Positions 26,926-35,940 are shown, numbered from the stretch's first letter. The stretch: DNA of 64,000 nt from Enterobacter sp. JUb54 (GCF_014298075.1 NZ_CP060418.1:930001-994000), one strand, 5' to 3'. Numbers and translations are program-made. Notes: a model not told the origin generated them from the sequence alone.

Positions 26926-27287
26926 GTTTGTCTCTTATCCCGGGGTGACGGTAGCAGGTGGCTCGCTAGCGTGCTGACATTATAAGATTAATCCTATCAC
27001 AAGCCAGCGTCCGGGCGATTTTTTACAATTCGCCAGCGCGAGCAGAATCATGGCTGCAAAAAGTTGATGGTGATTAACAATAATAATGGCACGGTCGTTT
27101 ATATATTAATTTGGCCGTTAGCGGTGCGTCGGATTAAATAAAAATATGCCGCAGGCAGGGCAGGGAAATATATTATCAGCGGAGGTGAGCGAAAAAACAG
27201 GCTGGACAAAGAGACAAAAACCATCGCAAGCTAAGCGCCTGACCCATTAGACAATGATGCTTATCTACCGACGGGATTCATCAGCGC
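26926..27287. other. Divergent intergenic region, 362 bp, AT-rich
   Basis: It separates the AraC gene from the NqrC-like gene and must hold both promoters. TGGCACG followed by TTT at 27087-27100 resembles half of a sigma-54 promoter but lacks the -12 GC. No gene or strong hairpin was found. Confidence 0.45.
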
Positions 27288-28046
27288 ATGCGTAAAAGTA
27301 AAATTATTGTTTTATCCTTGATGATTATTTGTGTTTTATGTTTCGCCATCGTTGCTGTTTATTTTTTGCTATTGAAAGACAATGACGCCAGCCCGGTCAA
27401 CCAGCAGACCGAAACCGCGGTGCTGAACGTCGCCGGGCTGCTGGGCAGCGGACAGCAGGATGCGCAAACGCAGCGCGCGTTGTACCAGGCGCACATTGTC
27501 AGCCGCCAGCTGGATCTGGATAGCGGCGAACTGCTTCCCGTCGGCCAGCAGAGCGGGGCGTCACGCTGTATCGACCTGCCGCCAGCGCGCGATCCAGCAC
27601 AAATCCGCCAGCGTTGCGCGCAGGTCGGGATCTATCTGGTGCGCGACAATAACCAGCATATTCAACAGATTATCTTGCCGGTTCATGGTAAGGGCGCCAA
27701 ATCGATGATGTATGCGCTGGTGGCCCTTGATACCGATGGCCGCACGGTCAACGACCTGATCTATTACCAGCAAAATGAGACGCCGCTGTTGGGGGCGAGG
27801 GTGGAAGACCCGCAATGGCGCCGGCAGTGGGTGGGGAAAAAACTCCGTGATGAACAGGGAAAACCGGCGTTGCAGGTGGTGCAGAACCAGCCCGGCGAAC
27901 ATGATGCCTACACTGTGGATGGCATCAGCGGCGCGACCTTAACCTCCACCGGGGTCGAGAAGAGTATTAATTTCTGGATGAGCAGCCAGGGCTACGGTAA
28001 TTTCCTGCGTCATCTCCAGCACGACCCGACGCTATTAGCGCGCTGA
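27288..28046 (+). CDS. Orphan NqrC-like FMN-binding membrane protein
   Basis: A 252-residue protein. One N-terminal membrane helix (about residues 5-29) is followed by a periplasmic domain like subunit C of the Na+-translocating NADH:quinone reductase. The FMN-attachment motif is DGISGATLTS, with Thr217 in S-G-A-T as the residue normally linked to FMN by ApbE. ETPLLGARVEDPQWRRQW is the usual NqrC segment. No other nqr/rnf genes are nearby. Three cysteines (94, 110 and one in the helix) are present. It sits 152 bp before the FTR1/P19 iron operon, so it may pass electrons to periplasmic iron; that role is inference. Confidence 0.75.
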   Translation: MRKSKIIVLSLMIICVLCFAIVAVYFLLLKDNDASPVNQQTETAVLNVAGLLGSGQQDAQTQRALYQAHIVSRQLDLDSGELLPVGQQSGASRCIDLPPARDPAQIRQRCAQVGIYLVRDNNQHIQQIILPVHGKGAKSMMYALVALDTDGRTVNDLIYYQQNETPLLGARVEDPQWRRQWVGKKLRDEQGKPALQVVQNQPGEHDAYTVDGISGATLTSTGVEKSINFWMSSQGYGNFLRHLQHDPTLLAR

Positions 28047-28094
28047 GCGCCAGCGGATTCATTCACCGCTGCAGCGGTGGCTCTTTGCATTATT

Positions 28095-28119
28095 TGACAC
28101 AAATTGTCACTGATTGACA
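28095..28119. promoter_or_regulatory. TGACA-N5-TGTCA palindrome with a third TGACA
   Basis: A perfect inverted repeat TGACA/TGTCA at 28095-28109 is followed by a direct TGACA at 28115-28119. It lies about 50 bp upstream of the Fur box. It may be a regulator site of the iron operon; the factor is unknown. Confidence 0.4.
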
Positions 28120-28161
28120 TTTTTATGATCTGGGTCATGTGTGTCCTGGTAAAAATAACAA

Positions 28162-28176
28162 TGATAACGATTATCA
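28162..28176. promoter_or_regulatory. Fur box before the FTR1/P19 operon
   Basis: TGATAACGATTATCA matches the 7-1-7 Fur palindrome (TGATAAT-n-ATTATCA) with a single mismatch. It lies 22 bp upstream of the FTR1 start and overlaps the probable transcription start. Iron-dependent repression is strongly suggested. Confidence 0.85.
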
Positions 28177-28197
28177 TTATTTTTATCGGGATGCACC

Positions 28198-30138
28198 ATG
28201 GCCGCCCCTCGCGCTTTTCTGCTGTTCACGCTGTTTAGTCTCCTGCTTATCAGTGCGCAGGCGATGGCGCAGACCCGCTATGCCCCCCTCATCGACGATA
28301 TCGAACAGCGGCTTGATAGCACCGTCGAACTCTACCAGCAGCAAAAAACCAACGAGGCGCGTCGGGAAGTGCAGGCGGCCTATTTCGAGGTGTTTGAAAA
28401 TCTCGAAGGCCCTATTCGCATCAATTTTTCAGCACGCAAAAGCTACGAGATGGAGAGCAGCTTCGGCGAGATTCGGCGGATGATCGCCGATGGCAAACCG
28501 CTGGCGGCGGTTCAGGCGCGGGTTGACGAGCTGAAACGGGCGCTGCGTGAAGTGGAGCCGGTGCTGGACGGCGGCCATCGGCTGGTGGCGGAAGAACAGC
28601 ATACTGCGTTGTCGCGCGATGATATCGCGCTGCACTGGCAGAACAGTTTCCGGGTGATTGACGATTTGCTGGCGCAGGCGATGAGCGCCTATCAGGCGGG
28701 CAACGTCAGCCTCGCCAGCCAGCAGGTGCAGCAGGCGCACTATCAGGGCTTTAAAAATTCCGAGATGGAAATGTCGGTGCGGCAAAACCGTTCGGCAAAA
28801 GCGGCGGCGGCCATTAATCAGCAGTTTACCGCCCTGATTGCGCTGACGTCACAAGCGGATCACCTCAACGATGTGGCCTACCAGGTCACCACGCTGCTGC
28901 AAGATCTGGAAGACCTCCTGCCGGGCCTGCCAACGACCCGCGACGACCAGCCGGTGAACGCTCCGACGGCAGATAACGGCGCCGCGCCGGAGGCCGACAG
29001 CACCGCGGGGACCAACTGGGCCACGGTGGCGGCGGAGATCCACCGCAGCGTCGAAGCGGCGCTGGCGCGCTATCAGCGCGGAGAGGCCCAGCAGGCGATT
29101 CTGGATATTCAGGATACCTATTTCGACCGCTTCGAAGCCTCCGGGATGGAGAACAAAATCGGCTCCCGCGATGCGACGTTTAAAACTGCCCTCGAAGCCC
29201 ATTTCACCCGCATGGTGAGCCTGATGAAGGCCGGCCAGCCGCAGGGAAAACTGGCGGCGGAAGCCGCGGCGCTGGACGCCGACCTGCAACAGGTGGTGAC
29301 CATGTTGGGTGAGGGCGAGGCAACCCAGTGGAGCCTGCTGCTCTACAGCCTGATGATTATTGTCCGCGAAGGGCTGGAAGCGCTGTTGATTGTGGCGGCC
29401 ATCGTCGCCTGGCTGGTGAAAAACGATCATCACGACAAGCTGCCGTTAATTCGCCAGTCGGTGCTGGTGGCGCTGATCGCCAGCGTAGCGACGGCGGTGC
29501 TGTTCCAGCTGCTGTTTACCAACTCTGGCGCCAGTCGCGAGCTGCTGGAAGGGTTCACCATGCTGATCGCGGTGGTGATGCTGTTCTCCATGAGCTACTG
29601 GCTGCTGTCGAAAGTCGAAGCCCGCCACTGGAAAGCCTGGCTGGAGGGCAAACTGAGCCACTCGCTTTCCCGTGGCTCGCTGGTCGGGCTGTGGCTGACC
29701 AGCTTCCTGGCGGTCTACCGCGAAGGGGCGGAGACCGTGCTGTTTTACTTTGCCCTGCTTGGCGATGCCCAGGGCGTCTCCGGCCATCTGGCTATCGGCG
29801 GCGGGTTCGTCATTGGCTGCGTGGTGCTGCTGGTGGCGTGGATCGTGATGCGTTACTCGGTGGTCCGTCTGCCGCTGAAACCCTTCTTCATCTTTACCGG
29901 CGGCCTGATGTACCTGATGGCGTTTGTCTTCGCCGGTAAAGGCGTCCTCGAACTGGTGGAGGGCAAACTGTTCCAGCCGACCTTAATCAGCGGAGTGCCG
30001 GAAATCAGCTGGCTCGGCATCTATCCCTATCTGGAAACCTTGTTACCACAACTTATTTTGCTGGTTGCTGCCGCGGCGGCACTGGTCATTATGCGCCGCC
30101 GCAACGAGGCGCCGACAGTGAGTATAAAAAAATCATAA
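28198..30138 (+). CDS. fetM: FTR1-family iron permease with periplasmic repeat domain (FetM-like)
   Basis: A 646-residue protein. A signal peptide ends near ISAQAMAQ. A long periplasmic region follows with three related helices containing a Y-F-x-x-F-x-x-x-x-M/E pattern (residues 59-70, 178-190 and 304-318). The C-terminal FTR1 membrane domain starts near residue 378. The two iron-binding REGxE motifs are REGLEA at 390-395 and REGAE at 508-512. This matches FetM of the E. coli FetMP ferrous/ferric iron system and the Campylobacter Ftr1 partner of P19. It moves iron across the inner membrane. Expression is probably Fur-controlled. Confidence 0.92.
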   Translation: MAAPRAFLLFTLFSLLLISAQAMAQTRYAPLIDDIEQRLDSTVELYQQQKTNEARREVQAAYFEVFENLEGPIRINFSARKSYEMESSFGEIRRMIADGKPLAAVQARVDELKRALREVEPVLDGGHRLVAEEQHTALSRDDIALHWQNSFRVIDDLLAQAMSAYQAGNVSLASQQVQQAHYQGFKNSEMEMSVRQNRSAKAAAAINQQFTALIALTSQADHLNDVAYQVTTLLQDLEDLLPGLPTTRDDQPVNAPTADNGAAPEADSTAGTNWATVAAEIHRSVEAALARYQRGEAQQAILDIQDTYFDRFEASGMENKIGSRDATFKTALEAHFTRMVSLMKAGQPQGKLAAEAAALDADLQQVVTMLGEGEATQWSLLLYSLMIIVREGLEALLIVAAIVAWLVKNDHHDKLPLIRQSVLVALIASVATAVLFQLLFTNSGASRELLEGFTMLIAVVMLFSMSYWLLSKVEARHWKAWLEGKLSHSLSRGSLVGLWLTSFLAVYREGAETVLFYFALLGDAQGVSGHLAIGGGFVIGCVVLLVAWIVMRYSVVRLPLKPFFIFTGGLMYLMAFVFAGKGVLELVEGKLFQPTLISGVPEISWLGIYPYLETLLPQLILLVAAAAALVIMRRRNEAPTVSIKKS

Positions 30139-30168
30139 TTGCCCTTTAACGACGAGAGGATGTGTCAG

Positions 30169-30696
30169 ATGACTTTTAAGAACACGTTGATTATCAGCGC
30201 CACCATGGCTGCCGTATTTACCGCCCCGGCGGCACTGGCCTTTAAAGAGTATCCCGCCGGTGAACCGGTCACCATGAATGAGATGGAGATCGCCGCCGTC
30301 TACCTGCAGCCAATTGATATGGAGCCGCGCGGCATGGGGCTGCCGGCCGCCAAATCGGATATCCATCTGGAGGCCGATATTCATGCGGTTGAAGGGGGCA
30401 AAAATGGTTTTGGCGCCGGCGAATGGATCCCCTATCTGACCATCGCCTATACCCTGGTCAATAGTGACACCGGTGAAAAACAGGAAGGGACCTTTATGCC
30501 GATGGTGGCCAGCGACGGCCCGCACTATGGCGCGAATATCAAAATGATGGGCGTCGGCAACTATAAAGTGACCTACCACATTGAACCGCCGTCAAAAGCC
30601 GGGATGCATCGTCATACCGACAGCGAGACCGGGGTCGGTCGCTGGTGGAAACCGTTTGATGTCAGCTATGAGTTCAAATACGTCGGCCTGAACTAA
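30169..30696 (+). CDS. fetP: P19-type periplasmic iron/copper-binding protein (FetP)
   Basis: A 175-residue periplasmic protein of the P19/Tpd family. The signal peptide ends near APAALAFKEY. Conserved metal-site residues are visible in EIAAVYLQPIDMEPRG (Glu, Met), DIHLEADIHA (His) and GMHRHTDSETG (His). P19 dimers bind copper and iron and work with FTR1. The ATG at 30169 has GAGAGGA 8 bases upstream; an ATG at 30160 is too close to it. It lies 30 bp after fetM, with a weak hairpin following. Confidence 0.92.
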   Translation: MTFKNTLIISATMAAVFTAPAALAFKEYPAGEPVTMNEMEIAAVYLQPIDMEPRGMGLPAAKSDIHLEADIHAVEGGKNGFGAGEWIPYLTIAYTLVNSDTGEKQEGTFMPMVASDGPHYGANIKMMGVGNYKVTYHIEPPSKAGMHRHTDSETGVGRWWKPFDVSYEFKYVGLN

Positions 30697-30697
30697 G

Positions 30698-30724
30698 AGC
30701 CTGGCCCGTTAGGCTATTTTATTT
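30698..30724 (+). terminator. Weak terminator or attenuator after fetP
   Basis: AGCCT (30698-30702) pairs with AGGCT (30711-30715), followed by ATTTTATTT. The remaining 200 bp up to 30932 contain a small CGTAC/GTACG hairpin (30760-30774) and no gene. It may lower expression of the six downstream genes relative to fetMP. Confidence 0.4.
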
Positions 30725-30932
30725 GCCATTTTGGCCCTGGACCGTGCTCACCATCCTCACGTACTGCGTGTACGCTCCGGTGGTTCCGCGCTGTCCGTGG
30801 CCAAACTGGCTGCATCAATCTACGCCTACTGGAACAGGCTCTACGCCTTCGTCGCGCAGGATGGCCTTCGGGTCGTCCTGCGGAGTGTTGCTTGATGCGG
30901 ACTAAAGCATTCCGCCGTACCGGGTCGAAGTC

Positions 30933-32312
30933 ATGAGTTACTTTTTCGTCACCACGCTCCAGCTCTTTTTCTGTATCGCGTTGCTCTCCTCGCTGCTGTG
31001 GGGACGGGGCGATGCGCCATCACTGCGTCCCCTCGTCTGGATCCTGCTGAGCGCGCTGGCCGCAGGCCTGCTGGCCGGGCAGTTTATTCGCGGCAGCCAG
31101 ACGCTACAGCTGATGCTGGTGGCGGGGGAGATCCTGCTGTCGCTGCTGTTTTTACTCAGCTTCTGGTGGGCCACGCCGCGTCTGCGCTACCTGTGGCAGT
31201 GGCTCCTCGTCTTTGGCGCCGCGCGTCACTGGGCGCAGGATCCTAACCTTGGCGGGTTAACCTCCACCCACGTGCTGAATACCGATCTGTTGTTGAACCT
31301 GAGCGCGCTGGTGCTGGCGTTTGCGCTGCTGTGTCTGGCGGCGGCCCTGTGCGCCATGCTGCTGCGGCGGATGCGCTGGGCCTACTGGCCGCTGGCAATC
31401 GTACTGATGGTGCTGCTGTGGCTGCCGTTGTCCGGCAACCTGCTGCTGCTGTTGATGAAGCTGCAGATAGTCCCGCTGCTCAAACCGCTGCTCAGTTTTG
31501 TCGCCAAAGTCACCAACAACGCTGCCGGCTATAACTGGGCGGCTGCTGCCATCCTCGCGCTGCTGTGCCTGTGCTGGCTCCCGGCGCTCAGGCGTTTTTC
31601 CCGCGCGGTAAAGGCGGCGGATGCGCCGGTTGCTCGTCGGCTGGCGCAGGCGGATCGGCGCGGCGCCATGCGGCTGTGGCTGACCACCCTCTGCTGCGTT
31701 GTGCTGATTAGCGGCGGCCAGCTGTGGTGGGATCTGGTGGCCTCGCAGCCGCCGAGACTGTCGGAAGCCCAGCCGGTGACCGTTGCCGCCGATGGTCTGG
31801 TGCATATTCCGCTGGCGCAGGTTCGCGACGGCAAGCTGCACCGTTTTGTCTGGGTCGCCGACGATGGCAAGGCGGTCCGTTTCTTTATCATTAACCGCTA
31901 TCCCGACAAGCTGCGCTTCGGCGTGGTGTTTGACGCCTGCCTGCTGTGCGGCGATCAGGGGTACGTCATGGAGGGCAATCAGGTGATCTGCGTCGCCTGC
32001 GGGGTGCATATCTTTATTCCGTCGATCGGCAAACCCGGCGGCTGCAACCCGGTGCCGATTGACGACTGGCGCAACGATGAGCGGGAGCTGACGATCCCCG
32101 GCAAGGCGCTGGCCGTCGGGGCTAACTACTTCTCGACCGTGCTGACCATCAAGGTGACCGACCCGGTGGACGGGAGCTCCCTGACCAATACCGCGGCGGA
32201 GTATAAATACAGCTACGCGGGCCGAACCTGGTTCTTCGCCTCGCAGGCCAACTATGACCGTTTCCGCAACGCGCCGGAAACCTTTGCTGGCGATGCGGCG
32301 CAGGAGGAATAG
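30933..32312 (+). CDS. DUF2318 membrane protein with YHS-like tail (P19-system component)
   Basis: A 459-residue protein with about eight membrane helices in residues 1-270. A periplasmic DUF2318 domain follows, with CLLC (336-339), CVAC (353-356) and Cys371, a likely metal or Fe-S/haem-type site. The C-terminus (about 408-449: KVTDPVDGSS then YAGRTWFFASQANYDRF) resembles a YHS domain that has lost its metal-binding cysteine. The homologous gene sits third in Campylobacter p19 clusters (Cj1660 position). It probably handles metal or electrons at the periplasmic face. Its biochemical role is not established. Confidence 0.8.
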   Translation: MSYFFVTTLQLFFCIALLSSLLWGRGDAPSLRPLVWILLSALAAGLLAGQFIRGSQTLQLMLVAGEILLSLLFLLSFWWATPRLRYLWQWLLVFGAARHWAQDPNLGGLTSTHVLNTDLLLNLSALVLAFALLCLAAALCAMLLRRMRWAYWPLAIVLMVLLWLPLSGNLLLLLMKLQIVPLLKPLLSFVAKVTNNAAGYNWAAAAILALLCLCWLPALRRFSRAVKAADAPVARRLAQADRRGAMRLWLTTLCCVVLISGGQLWWDLVASQPPRLSEAQPVTVAADGLVHIPLAQVRDGKLHRFVWVADDGKAVRFFIINRYPDKLRFGVVFDACLLCGDQGYVMEGNQVICVACGVHIFIPSIGKPGGCNPVPIDDWRNDERELTIPGKALAVGANYFSTVLTIKVTDPVDGSSLTNTAAEYKYSYAGRTWFFASQANYDRFRNAPETFAGDAAQEE

Positions 32313-32314
32313 CG

Positions 32315-33598
32315 ATGCTGGGACGAATGATCTACCAGTCATGGGGGAGAAATCTGCGGCGCAAAGGGCTGGCGGTGTTAACCGTGTTTCTGGCCGCCAG
32401 CCTGATCTCGGCGCTGCTGGCGGTCTCTATTGATATCGGCGACAAAATGTCGCGCGAGCTGAAATCCTACGGCGCCAATATCCTGATTGAACCGGCGGGG
32501 CAGGCGGCGCTTCCGGCGTTGTTCAGCGAGCAAAGTAACCCGCTGGCCAGCGACGATTTTCTCGAGCAGTCGGAGCTGCCGAACATCAAAGATATCTTCT
32601 GGCGCAACAATATTGTCGGCTTCGCGCCGATGCTCAGCGGCGAGGTGCGCGTCGACGGCAATGATATCCGCGTGCTCGGGACCTTCTTCAGCCAGCCGGT
32701 AGCGATACCCGATGAAGAGGGGTATCAGACCGGGCAGCGTACGGTCAGCCCGTTCTGGCAGGTGACCGGCGAGTGGCCGCAGGAGCCGGTCGGTCAGCAG
32801 CCGCAGACCTTAGTCGGCCAGGCGCTGGCGCGCCATTACGGCTGGCAACCCGGCAAGCGGCTGCGGCTCCAGGTGGCGGACAGCAGCGTGGAGGTGGTGG
32901 TCAGCGGCGTGCTCTCCAGCGGCGGCGACGAAGATAATCAACTGGTCATGCCGCTGAGCGTGGTCCAGCAGCTGCTGGGCCTGCCGGGAAAAGTGCAGGC
33001 GATTCGCGTCTCGGCGCTGACGGTGCCGGAGAACGAACTGTCGCGCCGGGCGCGGGAAAACCTCGAAGCGCTGAATGCCGAAGAGTATGACCTGTGGTAC
33101 TGCACGGCCTACGTCTCGTCGATTGCCCATCAGCTGGAGGAAGCCATTTCCGGGGCGGAAGTGCGCCCGGTGTGGCAGGTGGCTGCATCAGAAGGGGTGG
33201 TGATCGACAAGATTCAGTTGCTGATGGCGGTGGTGACCCTGGCGGCGCTGGCCGCCGCGGCAATGGGCATCGCCTCGCTGATGACCAGTACCATGATGGA
33301 GCGTGGCAAAGAGATTGGCCTGATGAAGGCCCTTGGCGCCCGGCAGTGGCAAATTCTGCTGCTGTTTTACCTTGAGGCGACGCTGAGCGGCCTGCTGGGC
33401 GGCGCTCTGGGCTGTGTGGCGGGCTGGGGGCTGGCGAAGATGATTGGGCTGATGCTCTTTGCGACCCCGCTGAATTTTGCCTGGGTGGTGGTGCCGTGCG
33501 TGCTGGCGATCGCGGTGCTGATTGCGCTTATCGGCACCTGGTTCCCGGCGCGCCGCATTGCGCGGCTTTATCCTGTGGAGGTGCTGTATGGCCGCTAA
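32315..33598 (+). CDS. FtsX/MacB-like ABC permease (P19-system, first)
   Basis: A 427-residue permease. One N-terminal membrane helix, a large periplasmic MacB-PCD domain (about residues 45-290) and three C-terminal helices give the FtsX/LolC topology. STMMERGKEIGLMKALGARQ near residue 325 is the typical coupling segment. A strong AGGAGGA precedes the ATG, 2 bp after the DUF2318 gene. With the next permease and ATPase it forms a MacB-like machine, not an importer. In p19 clusters this complex is thought to deliver reducing power or heterologous metal/thiol handling. Confidence 0.85.
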   Translation: MLGRMIYQSWGRNLRRKGLAVLTVFLAASLISALLAVSIDIGDKMSRELKSYGANILIEPAGQAALPALFSEQSNPLASDDFLEQSELPNIKDIFWRNNIVGFAPMLSGEVRVDGNDIRVLGTFFSQPVAIPDEEGYQTGQRTVSPFWQVTGEWPQEPVGQQPQTLVGQALARHYGWQPGKRLRLQVADSSVEVVVSGVLSSGGDEDNQLVMPLSVVQQLLGLPGKVQAIRVSALTVPENELSRRARENLEALNAEEYDLWYCTAYVSSIAHQLEEAISGAEVRPVWQVAASEGVVIDKIQLLMAVVTLAALAAAAMGIASLMTSTMMERGKEIGLMKALGARQWQILLLFYLEATLSGLLGGALGCVAGWGLAKMIGLMLFATPLNFAWVVVPCVLAIAVLIALIGTWFPARRIARLYPVEVLYGR

Positions 33599-34718
33599 GC
33601 GCGACATGCTGTGGTTACTGGTATGGCGAGCGTTGCGTCTGCGTTTGCAGCGCGTTGCCGTGGTGTTCACCGCTCTGGCGGTTGGCGCCACTATCGTCAC
33701 TGCGCTCTCTGCGGTGTGGTTCGATATCAACAGCAAAATGAGTGAAGAGCTGCGGACCTTCGGCGCGAACTTTTATATCGGGCCGGGACACGGGTCGCGG
33801 ATGCCGCAGCCGGCGCTGCAGGCGATTCTCGACGACGCGCCAACAGGGTTGATTCACGGCGCCAGTCCCTGGCTGTACGGCACCGCGCGCACCGAGCTGG
33901 AAAAGGTGGTGATGGTAGGGGTCTGGTTTGAATCTTTGCAACGGCTGGTGCCTTACTGGCAGGTCAGCGGCAACTGGATTGGCGTCAGCTTTGACGATCG
34001 TCATGCGATGGTCGGCGTCAAGCTGGCCCAGCGGCTGGCGCTCAAGGTGGGCGATAGCGTGACGCTGGTGGATCACCAACGGCGCAAAACGCTGCTGGTC
34101 AAAGGGATCGTTGAAGCCGGCGACGCCACCGATAATATGCTGATTGTCAGCCTCGACGTGGCCCAGGCGTGGCTGAACAAGCCTGGGATCATCAGCCAGG
34201 GGCTGCTGAGCGTCAGTAACGACCTGGGCCAGGTTGAAGACTATGCCCGCCAGCTACAGCAGCGTTATCCCGACCTTGAGATCCGCCCGGTGCGCAAGGT
34301 TTCGGCCTCCGAAGGGCAGGTGCTGGATAAAATCAAAGGGCTGATGGGGCTGGTTTCGCTGGTGATCCTTGCCCTGTCGTCGTTGTGCGTCAATACCACT
34401 CTGATGGCCATTGTCGGCGAGCGCGCCCGCGAGTTTGCGCTGCAAAAAGCGCTGGGAGCCAGCAACGGCGACATTGTGCGCCAGATGCTGCTGGAAACCA
34501 GCATCATCACCCTCGCGGCGGTGGTGTGCGGCTGGGTGCTGGGCTATCTGCTGGCCCAGTTGCTGGGGCTGACGGTCTTTAACGCCACCATTTCGCTGCG
34601 CCTGCCGGTGCTGCCGATAACCCTGGTGCTGTCTTTGCTGGTTGCCCTGCTGGCGGCCATTGTTCCGGTGCGCCGCGCGGTGAGCGTTGAACCGGCGAAA
34701 GTATTGAAAGGAGAGTAA
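33588..34718 (+). CDS. FtsX/MacB-like ABC permease (P19-system, second)
   Basis: A 376-residue FtsX-type permease sharing topology with the preceding one. VGERAREFALQKALGASNGD near residue 290 is the coupling motif. The ATG at 33588 overlaps the end of the previous gene and has GGAGG just upstream, so translation is coupled. The two permeases probably heterodimerise on the ATPase encoded next. Confidence 0.85.
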   Translation: MAAKRDMLWLLVWRALRLRLQRVAVVFTALAVGATIVTALSAVWFDINSKMSEELRTFGANFYIGPGHGSRMPQPALQAILDDAPTGLIHGASPWLYGTARTELEKVVMVGVWFESLQRLVPYWQVSGNWIGVSFDDRHAMVGVKLAQRLALKVGDSVTLVDHQRRKTLLVKGIVEAGDATDNMLIVSLDVAQAWLNKPGIISQGLLSVSNDLGQVEDYARQLQQRYPDLEIRPVRKVSASEGQVLDKIKGLMGLVSLVILALSSLCVNTTLMAIVGERAREFALQKALGASNGDIVRQMLLETSIITLAAVVCGWVLGYLLAQLLGLTVFNATISLRLPVLPITLVLSLLVALLAAIVPVRRAVSVEPAKVLKGE

Positions 34719-34722
34719 CGCC

Positions 34723-35418
34723 ATGACCGTCACGCCTTTATGCCAGATGGCGATTGAAACCCGTCATCTGTTTAAGCGATTCGGCGATGTCACCGCCCTG
34801 GATGACATCAATTTGCGCATCGCGCGCGGCGAATTTGTCGCGATTATGGGAGCCTCCGGCTCCGGAAAAACCACCCTAATGAACATCCTGACCTGCCTGG
34901 ATACCGCCAGTGAAGGCCAGGTGATCCTCGACGGCACCGACGCCGCGGCACTGGACGAAGAGGGGAGACGGCGCTTTCGGGCGCAGAAGATTGGCCTGGT
35001 GTTTCAGCAGTTCCACCTGATCCCGTTTCTGACGGCGCTGGAAAACATCATGCTGGCACAGCACTACCACAGCGTCGTCGACGAAGCGGCGGCCCGGGCG
35101 GTGCTGGCGCAGGTGGGCCTTGAGCATCGTATGACCCATTTACCCAGCCAGCTCTCCGGCGGCGAGCAGCAGCGCGTCTGCATTGCCCGGGCGTTGGTAA
35201 ATGAGCCGCCGGTGATTTTTGCCGATGAACCTACCGGCAACCTTGATGAAGAAAACGAGCAGCGGGTGCTGGACCTGCTCACCGACCTGCATCGCCAGGG
35301 GCGTACCATCGTGATGGTGACCCATAACCCGGCGCTGGGGAAATTCGCCGACCGCATCGTGCGTCTGCAACACGGCAAATATCTTGGCGAGGAGGTCAAT
35401 ACCCATGCGTCTGCCTAA
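34723..35418 (+). CDS. MacB/LolD-type ABC ATP-binding protein (P19-system)
   Basis: A 231-residue ATPase with Walker A GASGSGKTTL (near residues 46-55), signature LSGGEQQRVCIARALV and Walker B VIFADEPTGNLD. The DEPTGNLD variant is typical of LolD/MacB/FtsE. It follows the two FtsX permeases by 4 bp, with AAAGGAG upstream, and overlaps the thioredoxin gene. It powers the permease pair. Confidence 0.9.
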   Translation: MTVTPLCQMAIETRHLFKRFGDVTALDDINLRIARGEFVAIMGASGSGKTTLMNILTCLDTASEGQVILDGTDAAALDEEGRRRFRAQKIGLVFQQFHLIPFLTALENIMLAQHYHSVVDEAAARAVLAQVGLEHRMTHLPSQLSGGEQQRVCIARALVNEPPVIFADEPTGNLDEENEQRVLDLLTDLHRQGRTIVMVTHNPALGKFADRIVRLQHGKYLGEEVNTHASA

Positions 35419-35896
35419 AAGTATTGTGCTGTTGCTGCTGATACTGCTGCTGCCCGCCGGTTGCAAAGAGGAGAAGCTGGCGCGCGGCGAGCCGGCCCCG
35501 GCACTGGCGGCCTTTGATCTACAGGGGAACCCCGCCACGCTTCAACGCTGGCAGGGTAAAGCGGTGTATCTCAATTTCTGGTCCGCCAGCTGCGGCGGCT
35601 GCCTGGCGGAAATGGACACGCTGCAGGCGCTCAGCCAGCGTTGGCCTGATAAAGTGGTGGTGGTGGGGATCAATACCGACCCGGAACAGGTGGATATCGC
35701 GCCGCTGCTGGCAAAACATGGCATCAGCTTTCCGGTCCTGCGTGACCAGCTCAGGATGACCCAGGAGCGCTATCAGGTGATCGGCACGCCGACCTCTGTT
35801 GTTATTGACGGCGACGGGCAGGTACGGGATCTGCACCAGGGATGGCGCAAGCCCGATGAACTACAGGAGGTGTTCGCCCGCCTGGCGCAGCCGTAA
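35405..35896 (+). CDS. TlpA-like thioredoxin-fold protein, probable membrane anchor or lipoprotein (P19-system)
   Basis: A 163-residue protein with a hydrophobic N-terminus ending LLPAGCKEE; Cys20 could be lipidated, though the lipobox is atypical. The thioredoxin fold carries the redox pair Cys63-Gly-Gly-Cys66 in NFWSASCGGCLAEM and a cis-proline region VIGTPTSVVID. The ATG at 35405 lies within the end of the ATPase gene, with GGAGG upstream. It completes the seven-gene P19 cluster and probably reduces periplasmic disulfides or metal centres. Confidence 0.85.
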   Translation: MRLPKSIVLLLLILLLPAGCKEEKLARGEPAPALAAFDLQGNPATLQRWQGKAVYLNFWSASCGGCLAEMDTLQALSQRWPDKVVVVGINTDPEQVDIAPLLAKHGISFPVLRDQLRMTQERYQVIGTPTSVVIDGDGQVRDLHQGWRKPDELQEVFARLAQP

Positions 35897-35904
35897 CGCG
35901 GGTG

Positions 35905-35924
35905 TCCCGGGCGGCAGCCCGGGA
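35905..35924. terminator. Strong hairpin between convergent operons
   Basis: TCCCGGGC (35905-35912) pairs perfectly with GCCCGGGA (35917-35924) around a 4-nt loop. No long T-run follows. It separates the iron operon from the minus-strand aldolase gene and may work in both directions. Confidence 0.5.
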
Positions 35925-35940
35925 GGTTCCGTTGCGCTCG

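Noticed and set aside
27087-27100. Possible sigma-54 promoter before the NqrC-like gene.
   Set aside because: The -24 part is good but the -12 GC is missing and replaced by AT.
30725-30932. A 60-residue open frame in the gap after fetP.
   Set aside because: No family resemblance, no ribosome site, and unlikely composition. The gap holds small hairpins only.
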